The notes beneath the pieces are model-generated. The model worked only from the letters and a program-made list of their open reading frames with translations, did no database searches and was not told the origin of the DNA. Shown one piece after another: positions 34,379 to 44,400 of a stretch of DNA of 64,000 bases. How positions within the stretch are numbered: position 1 is the first letter of the stretch; every line of letters begins with the position of its first letter. Source of the stretch: Chitinophagaceae bacterium (GTDB taxonomy: Bacteria; Bacteroidota; Bacteroidia; Chitinophagales; Chitinophagaceae); the NCBI GenBank assembly GCA_016787065.1, contig JAEUVD010000050.1, positions 1 through 64,000 on the forward strand. The letters are read 5' to 3'. Both the position numbers and the translations under genes were made by a program.

Positions 34379-34386
34379 CAAAAATA
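34379..34386 (-). promoter_or_regulatory. -7 promoter element of ftcD
   Basis: Minus-strand TATTTTTG, an exact TAnnTTTG match, 14 nt before the ATG at 34364. A TTG lies 17 nt further upstream. Confidence 0.5.
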
Positions 34387-34456
34387 GAGGTTTCAAGAGA
34401 TAACAAACCGTCAATTAAATGTTGTTATCGAACTTTTAGATTTAAACTAGTTAAGG

Positions 34457-36952
34457 TTATTTTCGTTCTCCACCATTTCCACCACCATTATTCATATCAT
34501 CGCCACCATCATCTTTTTTAAGGTTTTCATCTCTACTTTTTGCTTCCTTCTCTTTTTCTTTTTTAACCTGACGAGCTTTTGGCACCTCACTATTTCGCAT
34601 ACTCTTACTGGCAATTCGCATTTGAAGATTCACGCCAAAAGTTCGGGTTAAATTCTTACGTAACACATTTTGATTGTATTCAGGATAGAGGTTATAGATG
34701 GTATTTGTTTGAATCGTATTGAAGATATCATTTGCATTCAATGTTACCGTTAGCATTTTTTTAAATAAAGATTTCTTTACTGCAAGATCAACGTTGCCGT
34801 ATGGTTTTACATAACCTTGGGCAAAAACCGTTTGGGCAAAATAGTTTCCAGTAAGTTGAATGGAAACATCTTGTTTTAATCGCCAACTGGTATTGAGTTT
34901 ACCAAATCCACCAAACCCGCTTCGATTCAATGATTGATCTACATTAGAACCTTGTAGAATATTCCGGAATACATTAATATTTACGGTTGCATCCCACCAG
35001 GAAAGAATATTGGTTTTATTCGTAACCTCCAAGCCATAGGTATAGGCCGAACTTAAATTTCTATTTTGCGAGTAAGTGGTTCCGTCTGCATTAAATCGTC
35101 GATAGCGCTGAATTAAGTTTTCGGTGTACTGATAATACGCCGACGCAATAAAGGTTGATTGTTTATTATACTGATTGGCATAACCGAGTTCTACAGCGTG
35201 AATAAATTCCGGACGTAGTTCGGGGTTACCCTGACTGGTATCCTGTGGGTTGGTGACATCAAGAAAGGGAATGAGTTGAAAGAAATTCGGACGATTTACA
35301 CGGCGAGCATAGTTTAGCGTGATGTCTTCTTTACTTGAAATTTTTTGAGAGAGAAAAGCCGTTGGGAATAAACTAATGTAGTTATCCTTGGCACCTAAAT
35401 TATACTGATAAGCAAAGCCATCATAAGCAAATAATTCGGCACGAAGACCTACCTGAATTCCAGTGTTTCCATACTGATTAGCTACATTAGAATAAATACT
35501 ATGCACTTGTTGCGTGTACTTAAATTTATTTTTAAGAAGCGGTTCAGCGTATTCCGGTTCGTTCAAAAATTGCTTAGTGGGTTGATTTTCTGTTTTAAAT
35601 TTAATAACATAGTTTTTGAAACCAAGATCGATTCGCCCGTTTTTCCAAAGCGGTTTGGTGTAATCAACTTGAAATGTACCATTGGTGTTACCACCGCGAA
35701 CGGGATTGTTTTGATCGAAACCAGACACTAGATTTTGAAGTGAATCATAAACACGTGTTTGAAAAGTACTACTTCGGATATATCTTGTTTTGCTAAAGTT
35801 CAATTCAAGATTTAATTCCTCTTTAGGGTTTTTAAAGAAGTGTTTGTATTGTAAATTACTGGTAGGACTAAACGGTCGTCCTGTATATTTATTTAATCGT
35901 GTAGTGCTTGAAATAGGTGTTTCAAAATTGTATTCTGTTTCAATAGTTGTTTTGCTATCGCCTTGCATGGCGGCATTAAACAAATTTTGGGAGAAGGTAA
36001 TTTTGTTTTTCTTATTGAACGTATAATCGAAGCCGGCATTAACAAAACCATTTAATGGTCGCCGTTCATTTCGAGTATGAGAAGAAAAAGTAAGGTTGTT
36101 CGTGTAATTACTACGATCGGACGTTGTTTCTTCCCAAGTTCTTGAGGTTCTACCATTCGCATTTAAAAAGAAATTCCACTTTTTAACATTCGCATTCATA
36201 TTTATGCCGCCATTTAAGCGAAATGGAACACCGGCACCGATCGTAAGCATGCCATTATAACCTGATTTTCGATCTTTTTTCAGGATGATATTGATGATAC
36301 CATTCATTCCTTGCGCATCATATTTCGACGAAGGGTTTGTAATTACCTCTATGCTTTCAATACTTGAGGCCGGCATCGCCTGCAAGGCCGTTACCGGATC
36401 ATTTTCAAACATGGAATTTTGTTTCCCATCAACCAAAATAGTTATGTTACTCTTTCCACGTAAACTAACATTGCCATCCATATCAACATTTACAGAAGGA
36501 ACATTTCGTAGTACATCGGCAGCTGTACCACCGGCACTGGTTGCGTTTTTTTCTACATTAAATGTTTTCTTATCTGCACTAATCTCTATGTCTTTCTTTT
36601 CAGCCACTACCGTAACATCCTTTAATTGTTTGGCATTCGATTTTAAACGTATCATGCCAAGGTCAAGTACACTGGTTTGAATATTGAAATTTTCAAACTC
36701 CTTTGGATTTTTACCAATAGCACTTACTGTAATGGTATAGGCACCATAAGCAATATCTTTGAGTTCAAAACTTCCGGTCTCCCCTGATTTTGTGCCTTTA
36801 TAAACTGCTGTTGTTCCCGTTTTCTTTAAAACGATAGTCGCCAAATCGAGCGGTTGGTTCTTGTCGTCATCAAAAACAATTCCTTTCACGGTGGCTTTTT
36901 GAGCGACAAGCGTAAATGGCAATAAAAATAGGATAAGTAATAAATTCTTCAT
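34457..36952 (-). CDS. TonB-dependent receptor, OMP_b-brl_3 type, with charged tail
   Basis: 831 residues. Signal peptide MKNLLLILFLLPFTLVAQ, a carboxypeptidase-like domain (about 20-105) with KGIVFDDDKNQPLDLATIVL, a plug (about 125-225; GTAADVLRNVPSVNVDMDGN, LRGKSNITILVDGKQ) and an 'outer membrane protein beta-barrel family' C-terminal barrel (LNYARRVNRPNFFQLIPF, then NPELRPEFIHAVELGYA). The last 45 residues are a Lys/Glu then Asp/Gly/Asn-rich tail (KEKEKEAKSRDENLKKDDGG...) that leaves the barrel and probably lies in the periplasm. Ligand unknown; it stands alone. Confidence 0.88.
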   Translation of the reverse strand: MKNLLLILFLLPFTLVAQKATVKGIVFDDDKNQPLDLATIVLKKTGTTAVYKGTKSGETGSFELKDIAYGAYTITVSAIGKNPKEFENFNIQTSVLDLGMIRLKSNAKQLKDVTVVAEKKDIEISADKKTFNVEKNATSAGGTAADVLRNVPSVNVDMDGNVSLRGKSNITILVDGKQNSMFENDPVTALQAMPASSIESIEVITNPSSKYDAQGMNGIINIILKKDRKSGYNGMLTIGAGVPFRLNGGINMNANVKKWNFFLNANGRTSRTWEETTSDRSNYTNNLTFSSHTRNERRPLNGFVNAGFDYTFNKKNKITFSQNLFNAAMQGDSKTTIETEYNFETPISSTTRLNKYTGRPFSPTSNLQYKHFFKNPKEELNLELNFSKTRYIRSSTFQTRVYDSLQNLVSGFDQNNPVRGGNTNGTFQVDYTKPLWKNGRIDLGFKNYVIKFKTENQPTKQFLNEPEYAEPLLKNKFKYTQQVHSIYSNVANQYGNTGIQVGLRAELFAYDGFAYQYNLGAKDNYISLFPTAFLSQKISSKEDITLNYARRVNRPNFFQLIPFLDVTNPQDTSQGNPELRPEFIHAVELGYANQYNKQSTFIASAYYQYTENLIQRYRRFNADGTTYSQNRNLSSAYTYGLEVTNKTNILSWWDATVNINVFRNILQGSNVDQSLNRSGFGGFGKLNTSWRLKQDVSIQLTGNYFAQTVFAQGYVKPYGNVDLAVKKSLFKKMLTVTLNANDIFNTIQTNTIYNLYPEYNQNVLRKNLTRTFGVNLQMRIASKSMRNSEVPKARQVKKEKEKEAKSRDENLKKDDGGDDMNNGGGNGGERK

Positions 36953-36978
36953 GAAGAGGACTTCGATTTACGAAACCT

Positions 36979-36986
36979 CAAATTTA
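36979..36986 (-). promoter_or_regulatory. -7 promoter element of the OMP_b-brl_3 receptor gene
   Basis: Minus-strand TAAATTTG, an exact TAnnTTTG match, 26 nt before the ATG at 36952. Confidence 0.5.
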
Positions 36987-37066
36987 TTTCATTCAATAGG
37001 AAATCATCCTTTTGAATTGTGAAAGGAATGTAATGTTTGATTTAGAAAAGCCAAGAATTTGTTGAT

Positions 37067-38674
37067 TTAAACCAACATGGAGATAGGATTTTCTAGATAA
37101 CCTTTCAAGGTTTGTAAGAATTTAGCACCCACCGCGCCATCTACCACCCGATGATCGCAGCTTAGTGTGAGCTTTAGGATATTACGAATAACCACCGCGC
37201 CATTTTCTACAACCGGAGTAGGGGCTATTTTACCTACCGCCAAAATACAGGCATCCGGTGGATTGATAATGGCAGTAAACTCGTCAATATCCATCATGCC
37301 TAAATTAGAAATGGTGAACGTGTTACCTGTAAATTCCTGAGGTTGAATTTTTTTGTTTCTTGCCTTATCGTACAAGGCATTGGCATCACTAGCAATTTGA
37401 GCCAATGATTTTTGATTCGCAAATCGGATAACCGGAACAATTAATCCTTCCGGTAAGGCGATGGCAGAGCCAATATGAATATGATGATTTTGACGGATGA
37501 AATCGCCCATCCAACTGCTATTTACTTCCGGATTTGAAGCTAGGGCCAAAGCACAGGCTTTTATCATCATATCATTGATGGAAATTTTAACCGGACTAAT
37601 TACGTTAATATCTTTTCTTGCTTCCATCAGTTTATCCATAACCACCGATGTTTTCAAAAAGAAATGCGGTGCTGAGAAATTACTATCTGATAAACGTTGG
37701 GCTATTATTTTACGCATTTGTGTAACCGGAATGTCCGTATGGCCTTCCGTACCTGCTTGGAAAGATGCAACAAGCGGTGCAGAAGTTGCAGTTGCGGTTG
37801 GTGTTGCCGCTATTACTTGCGGGTTATCCAAATCACGTTTTACAATACGACCATTATCGCCGCTGCCCAGAATGGCTTTCAAATCGATACCCTTTGCTTG
37901 GGCTATAGAACGTGCTAAAGGTGACGCTTTAATTCGCCCGTCTTGTTCAGCATTGTTAGCAACGTTAGCTGTTTTTGTTGTCTGATTATTCGTTGTTGTT
38001 GCTGGGGCTGATTTTTCAGAATTAGATGATGCCGGTGAGGTATTTGACTTTAATGCACCAAGATATGGCGTAACATCAAATCCTTCTTTACCAATAACGG
38101 CAATAACATCATTTACCTTTGCCGATTCTCCAGCAGGTATTCCCTGATAGAGTAGTGTACCTTCCGCATATCCAACCACCTCCATGGTCGCTTTGTCGGT
38201 TTCAACATCGGCTAACGCGTCATCAGCCTTAACACGATCACCCACTTGTTTGTTCCAAGCAACAATTTTACCAGAAGTCATTGTATCGCTGAGCAATGGC
38301 ATGCGTATAACCGTTAATTCCTTCGGTATTTCAATGGTAGGTTTTGATGTTTCACTCCCTGATGCAGCAGGTGCATCCGAAGCTATACTTGCAGGTTGTT
38401 GAGGCGTATCCTGTAAATATGACGAAATATCTTCACCTTCTTTTCCAATAATTGCTATGATATCGTTCACTTTTGCCGCCTTTCCAGCCTCAACACCAAT
38501 ATAAAGTAAGGTTCCTTCAACATACGGTATAACCTCCATGGTTGCTTTATCTGTTTCAACATCAGCAAGCGAATCGTCACTCTTCACCTTGTCGCCTACC
38601 TTTTTGTTCCACTGAGCAATTTTACCTTCTGTCATGGTATCACTTAAAAGGGGCATACGGATTACATCAGCCAT
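37067..38674 (-). CDS. Pyruvate dehydrogenase E2 (dihydrolipoyl acetyltransferase), two lipoyl domains
   Basis: 535 residues. Two lipoyl domains (1-78 and 120-198), each with a lipoylation site in DVETDKATMEV (Lys43 and Lys161), are joined by Ala/Ser/Pro-rich linkers. An E3-binding domain (about 247-283, IKASPLARSIAQAKGID) and the CAT catalytic domain (about 312-535) with His508 and Asp512 in CDHRVVDG follow. It transfers the acetyl group from lipoyl to CoA in the PDH core. NPPDACILAVG is typical of the PDH rather than the 2-oxoglutarate branch. E1 and E3 genes are not adjacent. Confidence 0.93.
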   Translation of the reverse strand: MADVIRMPLLSDTMTEGKIAQWNKKVGDKVKSDDSLADVETDKATMEVIPYVEGTLLYIGVEAGKAAKVNDIIAIIGKEGEDISSYLQDTPQQPASIASDAPAASGSETSKPTIEIPKELTVIRMPLLSDTMTSGKIVAWNKQVGDRVKADDALADVETDKATMEVVGYAEGTLLYQGIPAGESAKVNDVIAVIGKEGFDVTPYLGALKSNTSPASSNSEKSAPATTTNNQTTKTANVANNAEQDGRIKASPLARSIAQAKGIDLKAILGSGDNGRIVKRDLDNPQVIAATPTATATSAPLVASFQAGTEGHTDIPVTQMRKIIAQRLSDSNFSAPHFFLKTSVVMDKLMEARKDINVISPVKISINDMMIKACALALASNPEVNSSWMGDFIRQNHHIHIGSAIALPEGLIVPVIRFANQKSLAQIASDANALYDKARNKKIQPQEFTGNTFTISNLGMMDIDEFTAIINPPDACILAVGKIAPTPVVENGAVVIRNILKLTLSCDHRVVDGAVGAKFLQTLKGYLENPISMLV

Positions 38675-38698
38675 AAAATATCGGGTCTAAAATTTGCC

Positions 38699-38706
38699 CA
38701 AAAGTA
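38699..38706 (-). promoter_or_regulatory. -7 promoter element of the E2 gene
   Basis: Minus-strand TACTTTTG, an exact TAnnTTTG match, 24 nt before the ATG at 38674. Confidence 0.5.
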
Positions 38707-38905
38707 AACATTCAATTCGTAATTAGAAGGTTGAAGGTCGATTTTATTGAAAGGCAACTAAATGAGGCTTTTCGGTTTAATTGGCATCTGGTTGGCAATT
38801 CTTCGTACGGAATTCCTTCTATAAATTTTACGGTATAACTAGCCTAGAATTAAGCTATTCCGGTGAAGTAGATCAATGCTAAAACTAGGGCCAACCTGAG
38901 AAAGA

Positions 38906-39769
38906 TTATAAAATTTTCAGCATTTCAAATTGTTCCGCATTTTTAGCTACCCCAAGTTTGGCAATAAAGTTCAGTATGGCTTTGTTGGAGGCATCTACAT
39001 TTACCATCTTTACAATGCCTGATTCGTTGAGTTTTTGTAATTGCTGAAATAAATAAGTTCCAAGTCCTTGTCTGCGTTTATCAGGATGAATTGCGAACAA
39101 GGGGATATCACCCGTTTGAAATTCTATAACCCCTAAGCCAAGGAGTTTGTTTTGTTCAACTAAGGCTAAGGTTCGGAAACGTTGCGGTTGATTGCAAATA
39201 CTGATTACATGATTTTGCCACGAAGGGTAAACAGCACACAACATGTTCCACACGGTTTCATCTAACACCAAAGGCACTTCCTTTACCTCAATGCCAGGAT
39301 TTATTTCCTGAATCACTACCGAAGGCAACTCTTTCTGTTTACTTAGAAAACAATGAAAGGTTCTTGTAATTTCAAAGCCCTGTTTTTGATACACCGATAG
39401 GGCCGGTGTGTTAGAGCAAAGTACTTCCAGTAGATACTGGTGTATATTCATGGTTTGGAGTTGTTGCACAGCAAATTCAAAAACGCGACCGGCCAAACCC
39501 TGACCGCGAAAAGAGGCTAAGGTTCCGGTTCCGATATCGTAGGCTGTTGCTTTCAAACGGAATCGACCTATACCGTTGAGAATAAAACTTACTAAATGAT
39601 TATCCTGATACGCACCAAAGGATAGATTAGGATTGAAATTTCTGCGCTGCAACATCCGTACAAACATTTCTTCGGTCCATTGGAATGGATAATCTTCAAA
39701 CGCACGACTGAATGCCTCGTATATGCGGTTGATACTTTCGCTTTCTAATGATTTAATTACAATGGACAT
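38906..39769 (-). CDS. Tandem GNAT-domain acetyltransferase
   Basis: 287 residues with two GNAT folds. The first (about 1-135) has an acetyl-CoA loop TLASFRGQGLAGRVFEFA and the closing NTPALSVYQKQGFE. The second (about 150-287) has FAIHPDKRRQGLGTYLFQQL and a final NVDASNKAILNFIAKLG. The substrate cannot be told. It lies 14 bp after the MFS transporter gene in the same direction, so the two may share a transcript and perhaps a substrate. Confidence 0.85.
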   Translation of the reverse strand: MSIVIKSLESESINRIYEAFSRAFEDYPFQWTEEMFVRMLQRRNFNPNLSFGAYQDNHLVSFILNGIGRFRLKATAYDIGTGTLASFRGQGLAGRVFEFAVQQLQTMNIHQYLLEVLCSNTPALSVYQKQGFEITRTFHCFLSKQKELPSVVIQEINPGIEVKEVPLVLDETVWNMLCAVYPSWQNHVISICNQPQRFRTLALVEQNKLLGLGVIEFQTGDIPLFAIHPDKRRQGLGTYLFQQLQKLNESGIVKMVNVDASNKAILNFIAKLGVAKNAEQFEMLKIL

Positions 39770-39783
39770 AGATGAATTCGACT

Positions 39784-41049
39784 TTATTTCGAACTACTCA
39801 TTGGGAGTTCAAGATCATCAGGTGTTTCAACATAATCAAGTTCTTTAGCATACGTTTCTTCCATGAAGTATGATGCTACTAAGGCAATACTGCAACAAAT
39901 AATGCCGGTTACTAAAGCGGCCATGGGTTTATCGAGTCCTAGACTTTGAATGCCAATATAACAAAAGGTAATTGGTGTAAGCGCACCACGAATAAAATTC
40001 GGTACAGATGTGGTTGCCGTTGCACGAATGTTGGTGCCAAACTGTTCGGCGGTACTCACCATCAACACCGCCCAATAGCCTGCGGCAAAACCAAGTAACA
40101 CCATAAGCGCATAAAACTGTTCAACGTTTTTGTATGGAAAATAAAAATAGGCAACTACCATCAACAAGGTGGCCGCAACGAAATACAAAAGAACTTTTCT
40201 GCGACTTTGGATCCATTGACTGAGAAGTCCGGTAAACAAATCACCAAGAGTTACACCCGAATAACAAAACATAATGGCGTAACCGCTTCGTATTTTTCCT
40301 TCAATACCCATGAGCTTACCTAATTCCGGACTAAACGTAATCAATATTCCGATGGTATACCAAATAGGAAGACCAACTAAAATACATTTCAAGTATTTGT
40401 TACGAAGGAGTTTTTGTGAAAAGAGCAGCTTCAAACTGCCAAGATTATCCGATGTATTTTTTGTGTTCTGATACATTCCTGATTCAAACACACCGAATCG
40501 AAGAAATAATAAAGCCAAACCCAAAGCACCACCAATGATATACGGTATATGCCATTGCATTTCATAAACTGTACCTAAGATACCGGCAAGAATAGCCCCT
40601 GAAACACCTACCGTAGCGATTACCGTGGTAGACCATCCACGTTTTTCTTTGTGCATAATTTCGGATACCAGCGTAATGCCCGCACCTAACTCACCGGCTA
40701 AACCAAATCCGGCAATAAAACGCAACACACAATACATTTCTACATTTTGAACATAGGCATTGGCAATATTAGCTAAGGAATACAGTAAGATAGAACCAAA
40801 AAGAACCTTCAATCGTCCTTTTTTATCTCCTAAAATTCCCCAAAACAACCCGCCCAGTAACATGCCAATCATTTGAATATTGATAAGAAGTAGTCCCTTC
40901 GATTCTAAACCACTTTCCGGAATGCCAATATCAAGCAAACTTTGTTTGCGCACGATACTGAATAATACGAGATCATAAATATCTACAAAATATCCAAGGG
41001 CAGCTACAAGTACAGGCAAGCTAAGAATTGGATGATGTGTTTTATTCAT
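39784..41049 (-). CDS. MFS transporter (metabolite:H+ symporter-like)
   Basis: 421 residues from the ATG at 41049. The frame extends 42 codons further to 41175, but that stretch is non-hydrophobic and lacks family character. About 12 transmembrane helices. The first ends in GYFVDIYDLVLFSIVRK with an acidic motif as in the AAHS/MHS groups. Loop 2-3 carries the MFS signature GDKKGRLKVLFGS, and helix 4-5 carries RFIAGFGLAGELGAG. These features suggest import of an organic acid or sugar with protons; the substrate is unknown. It pairs with the downstream GNAT gene. Confidence 0.88.
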   Translation of the reverse strand: MNKTHHPILSLPVLVAALGYFVDIYDLVLFSIVRKQSLLDIGIPESGLESKGLLLINIQMIGMLLGGLFWGILGDKKGRLKVLFGSILLYSLANIANAYVQNVEMYCVLRFIAGFGLAGELGAGITLVSEIMHKEKRGWSTTVIATVGVSGAILAGILGTVYEMQWHIPYIIGGALGLALLFLRFGVFESGMYQNTKNTSDNLGSLKLLFSQKLLRNKYLKCILVGLPIWYTIGILITFSPELGKLMGIEGKIRSGYAIMFCYSGVTLGDLFTGLLSQWIQSRRKVLLYFVAATLLMVVAYFYFPYKNVEQFYALMVLLGFAAGYWAVLMVSTAEQFGTNIRATATTSVPNFIRGALTPITFCYIGIQSLGLDKPMAALVTGIICCSIALVASYFMEETYAKELDYVETPDDLELPMSSSK

Positions 41050-41188
41050 GGTGGGAAGATACAAGTTCTGTATGAAATTTGTTAGCAGATTCAGGTAAAT
41101 GAAATGGATAGGCAAGTTTGTTCCTAGCGCGGAACTTGGTTTTATCTTGTTCCCCTTAATCGTTGAAGCACACATAACCCAAATACCT

Positions 41189-41196
41189 TACCTTCG
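41189..41196 (+). promoter_or_regulatory. Possible -7 element of the SWIM/SNF2 gene
   Basis: TACCTTCG (TAnnTTCG variant) ends 33 nt before the ATG at 41230. One mismatch from the consensus. Confidence 0.3.
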
Positions 41197-41229
41197 CCGA
41201 TAGCCTTTTTCAAAACGGGCAAAGAAAAC

Positions 41230-41472
41230 ATGTCGCATATTGTAAAACACATTTACAATTTTGGTTCAGAAGAAGTGATTCGTCGGGGTAAGAAAATTTT
41301 TCTTACAGGCGGTGTGAAATTGCTTCGAAAAGAGGAGTTGAGTAATCAACTCGTGTTCAAAGTTCGGAACGATCAATATTATAATCAATATACCGTAACT
41401 GTTTCTAAATATCAACAGGCGAATACCATTCAAGCGCGCTGTCAGTGCCCGTATAACATGGGTGAAATTTGA
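41230..41472 (+). CDS. N-terminal fragment of SWIM-domain SNF2 helicase, ended by TGA
   Basis: 80 codons from a good ATG (MSHIVKHIYNFGSEEVIRRG). The fragment ends in ARCQCPYNMGEI followed by TGA (41470-41472), then AGG CAT in the same frame. SWIM zinc fingers have the form CxCx(n)CxH. Here CxC is present and RH follows the TGA, so TGA sits on the third ligand, where TGC or TGT would complete C-x-H. The spacing of 7 residues between CxC and the stop equals that of the intact second SWIM finger in the next ORF. This is the real start of the helicase gene at 41482-44952, interrupted by one codon. Confidence 0.75.
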   Translation: MSHIVKHIYNFGSEEVIRRGKKIFLTGGVKLLRKEELSNQLVFKVRNDQYYNQYTVTVSKYQQANTIQARCQCPYNMGEI

Positions 41473-41481
41473 AGGCATGAG

Positions 41482-44400
41482 GTGGCTGCATTATTTCAAT
41501 TAAACGATTTGATTGAGAACCAGGCTTTAGATACATCGCAAGCCAGCTTCAATCAAATACACACGGTTATACGCATGAAGAGTATCGAGTTGAAATCGAT
41601 TCGATTATTTACCTCTAATAAATTGTTTGAAGAAGCAGAGAAAATTATCAAGCATAACAAAATAGAAATTACACGTGCTGAAAATGAAATTGTAGAAGCT
41701 GTATTGCATGTTGATGATCAGGAGTTTAAAGTGAAATTGAAACGCAACGACGATAAGAGTTTTGATACTTCCTGTGGTTGCGATGAGCATCGACATCCTT
41801 TATGTAAACACAAATCGGCCGTATTTATTAAACTTTTAAATCAATACGGCGAAAATTATTTTGATACCATCCGAAATTGGGAAAGTCAGAAAAATAAACT
41901 GCTGAGTTTATATGGCTATTCGCTGCAAGATGACCTTACAGGTAAGTTTGAATTTTACTATCAGGATGGAAAACCATTTTTGAAAGTACTTGATACAAGT
42001 ATTAAAAAGGTTGGCACAACGCCTGCGGCAGTGCCGTCGTATAAGGTATCGAACGTTGTAACCAAAACTGATTTTAATAAACGTTTAGGCATCGTAATTA
42101 ATTTACAAGAAAAAGATTATCCGCATTTCGCTATCGATCTGATTGAAGGTGAATTGGCAGATCATAACATTCAATTTGCCGGAACAATCAGCAAAGTGGA
42201 TGTGAGCAAATATGTGAACCCGGAAGATTATCCGGTAGAAGACCGAGATCTGATTGGTATGGCCAGAAGATTGCAGAAAGCAGATATTGAGAAGTATATC
42301 ACCAAAAATTCTCCCTTTGGTGAACTTTGGGGAAATATGATTCATCAAGAAGAATGGACGGATGATACGAAGTTGTTGTTGTACGAATATCTTCACCCTA
42401 AATTACTTAAATTATTTAATGGTTTAGGTGATAAGAATCCACTTTATTTATTAGAACAAGGCTTGCCGTACAAAACGAGTAGCTTGAAACCTGTTCAGTA
42501 CGTTCATCATCATATCTTTCCGATTTTAGATGTGCAACGTGGTGAGGATGGTGTTCGCATTGGTGTGAAACTTCAAATTGATGATAAAGTACTTTCTCCG
42601 GAAGAAAATGATTTGGTGAGCAATATTTTATTTCTTCAGAACGACAAATTATTTCTTACTACTAAGTTCATAGATAGCTATAATCTCAGCATTCTTAATA
42701 AAAATAAGTTTGTATCCAATAGCCAATGGGATGCATTTTTGAAGAATCAGTTTTTGGAATTAAGTAAAATTTATGATTCTAATTTTGAAAGCGAACTGGT
42801 AGAACATGTTCAGGATATTGAACCTGTAGTGAGTATTCATTTAAGTGAGCAAGGTTCTTATTTTGTATTGAAACCTGCATTTACCTATAACGAAAGCGTG
42901 GTTTATTGGAGTGAAGAAAATAGTATTACCAGTCAGGTTGATGGACGAATTCAAATAATCAAACGAGATAAGGCGAAAGAAAAAAGCTTTATGTCGTTTG
43001 TGCAACAACTTCATCCTCATATGCGAAAGCCTGAAATGGAAGGCCATTTCGCTTTACATTCAAAGTATGCACTTCAGAAGAATTGGTTCTTTCAATTCTT
43101 CGAACTGGTGAAAGAAGAAAAGATACCGTTGTTTGGTTACGAGCATCTTCAACAATTTCGAATCAATAAAGCGAAACCAAACACCAAAGTACATATTGCC
43201 TCGCAATTGGATTGGTTTGATACTGAAATAGAGGTTGATTTTGACGGACAAAAAGCTAGCTTAGGTGATATTAAATCGGCTCTGGCTTCTAAACAAAATT
43301 ATGTACCATTGGGTGACGGTACGTATGGCTTGCTTCCGGAAGAGTGGTTGCAGAAATTTTCGTTGTTGTTTAAAATGTCGGATGGTTTCGGACAAAAACT
43401 GAAAGTAAGTAAATATAATTTTACAGTTATTGATGAGTTGTACGATTTGATTGACGATGAAGCGGTGCAGGAAGAATTAAGCGAGAAGAAACGTAATTTG
43501 TTACAAGAAAATCATGAAACGTTTTATCAAATAGATATTCCGGAACAGTTGCAAGCAACCTTACGTCCATATCAAGTAGCAGGTTTTCAATGGTTAGCGT
43601 ATTTACACAAAGTGAAATGGGGTGGATTATTAGCGGATGATATGGGGCTTGGTAAAACTATTCAAACCTTAACCTTCTTGCAATATCTTAAAAATGTTCA
43701 GGAAGGCGTGCTTAAGGCTATTGTGGTTTGTCCGACTACGTTGATATTTAACTGGGAAAAAGAGATACAGAAGTTTACGCCCGACTTAACCTATTTGATA
43801 CATCACGGTCCGGCGCGTACAACACAAAGCAAAGAACTAGAATCGTATAACATTATCATTTCTACCTACGGCACATTACGTAGTGATATTGATATGTTGA
43901 ACAGAATAACATTTGATTACACGGTATTGGATGAATCGCAAACGATAAAAAATCCGGTGAGTAAAATTGCTAAGGCGGCACAAATTTTAAATACAAAGAA
44001 TCGTATTGCGTTAAGCGGTACGCCGATGCAGAATAATACCTTCGATATGTATTCGCAAATGAATTTTCTTAATCCGGGGATGCTTGGTGCGAAGGAGTTT
44101 TTTAAAGAGCAATTTGCTAAACCGGTAGATAAGTTTCAGGATGTTGAAACGAAACAACATCTACGTAAGTTGATTTACCCTTTTTTATTACGACGAACTA
44201 AAGAACAAGTTGCGAAAGATTTACCGGAGAAAACAGAAATTACGTTGTACTGCGAAATGGGTAAAGAACAACGAAATATTTACGAGTTGTATAAGAATAG
44301 ATACCGCTCGCAAATTTTAGGAACTATTGATAGTATGGGTATTGAGCGCTCGCAGTTTGCAATTTTGCAAGGTTTAATGAAACTTCGACAAATCTGTGAT

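Noticed and set aside
37497..37985. A 162-codon plus-strand ORF inside the E2 gene
   Set aside because: Antisense shadow caused by the Ala/Thr-rich linker and the CAT domain.
41482..41484. GTG at 41482 as a genuine start of the helicase
   Set aside because: It is the middle of a SWIM finger and simply the first start codon after the TGA. The frame continues upstream with clear homology-like sequence.
41473..41530. A bacterial SECIS hairpin downstream of the TGA in the SWIM/SNF2 gene
   Set aside because: Only 3-4-bp pairings can be drawn by eye; no stable stem-loop at the usual distance. Selenocysteine remains only a remote option.
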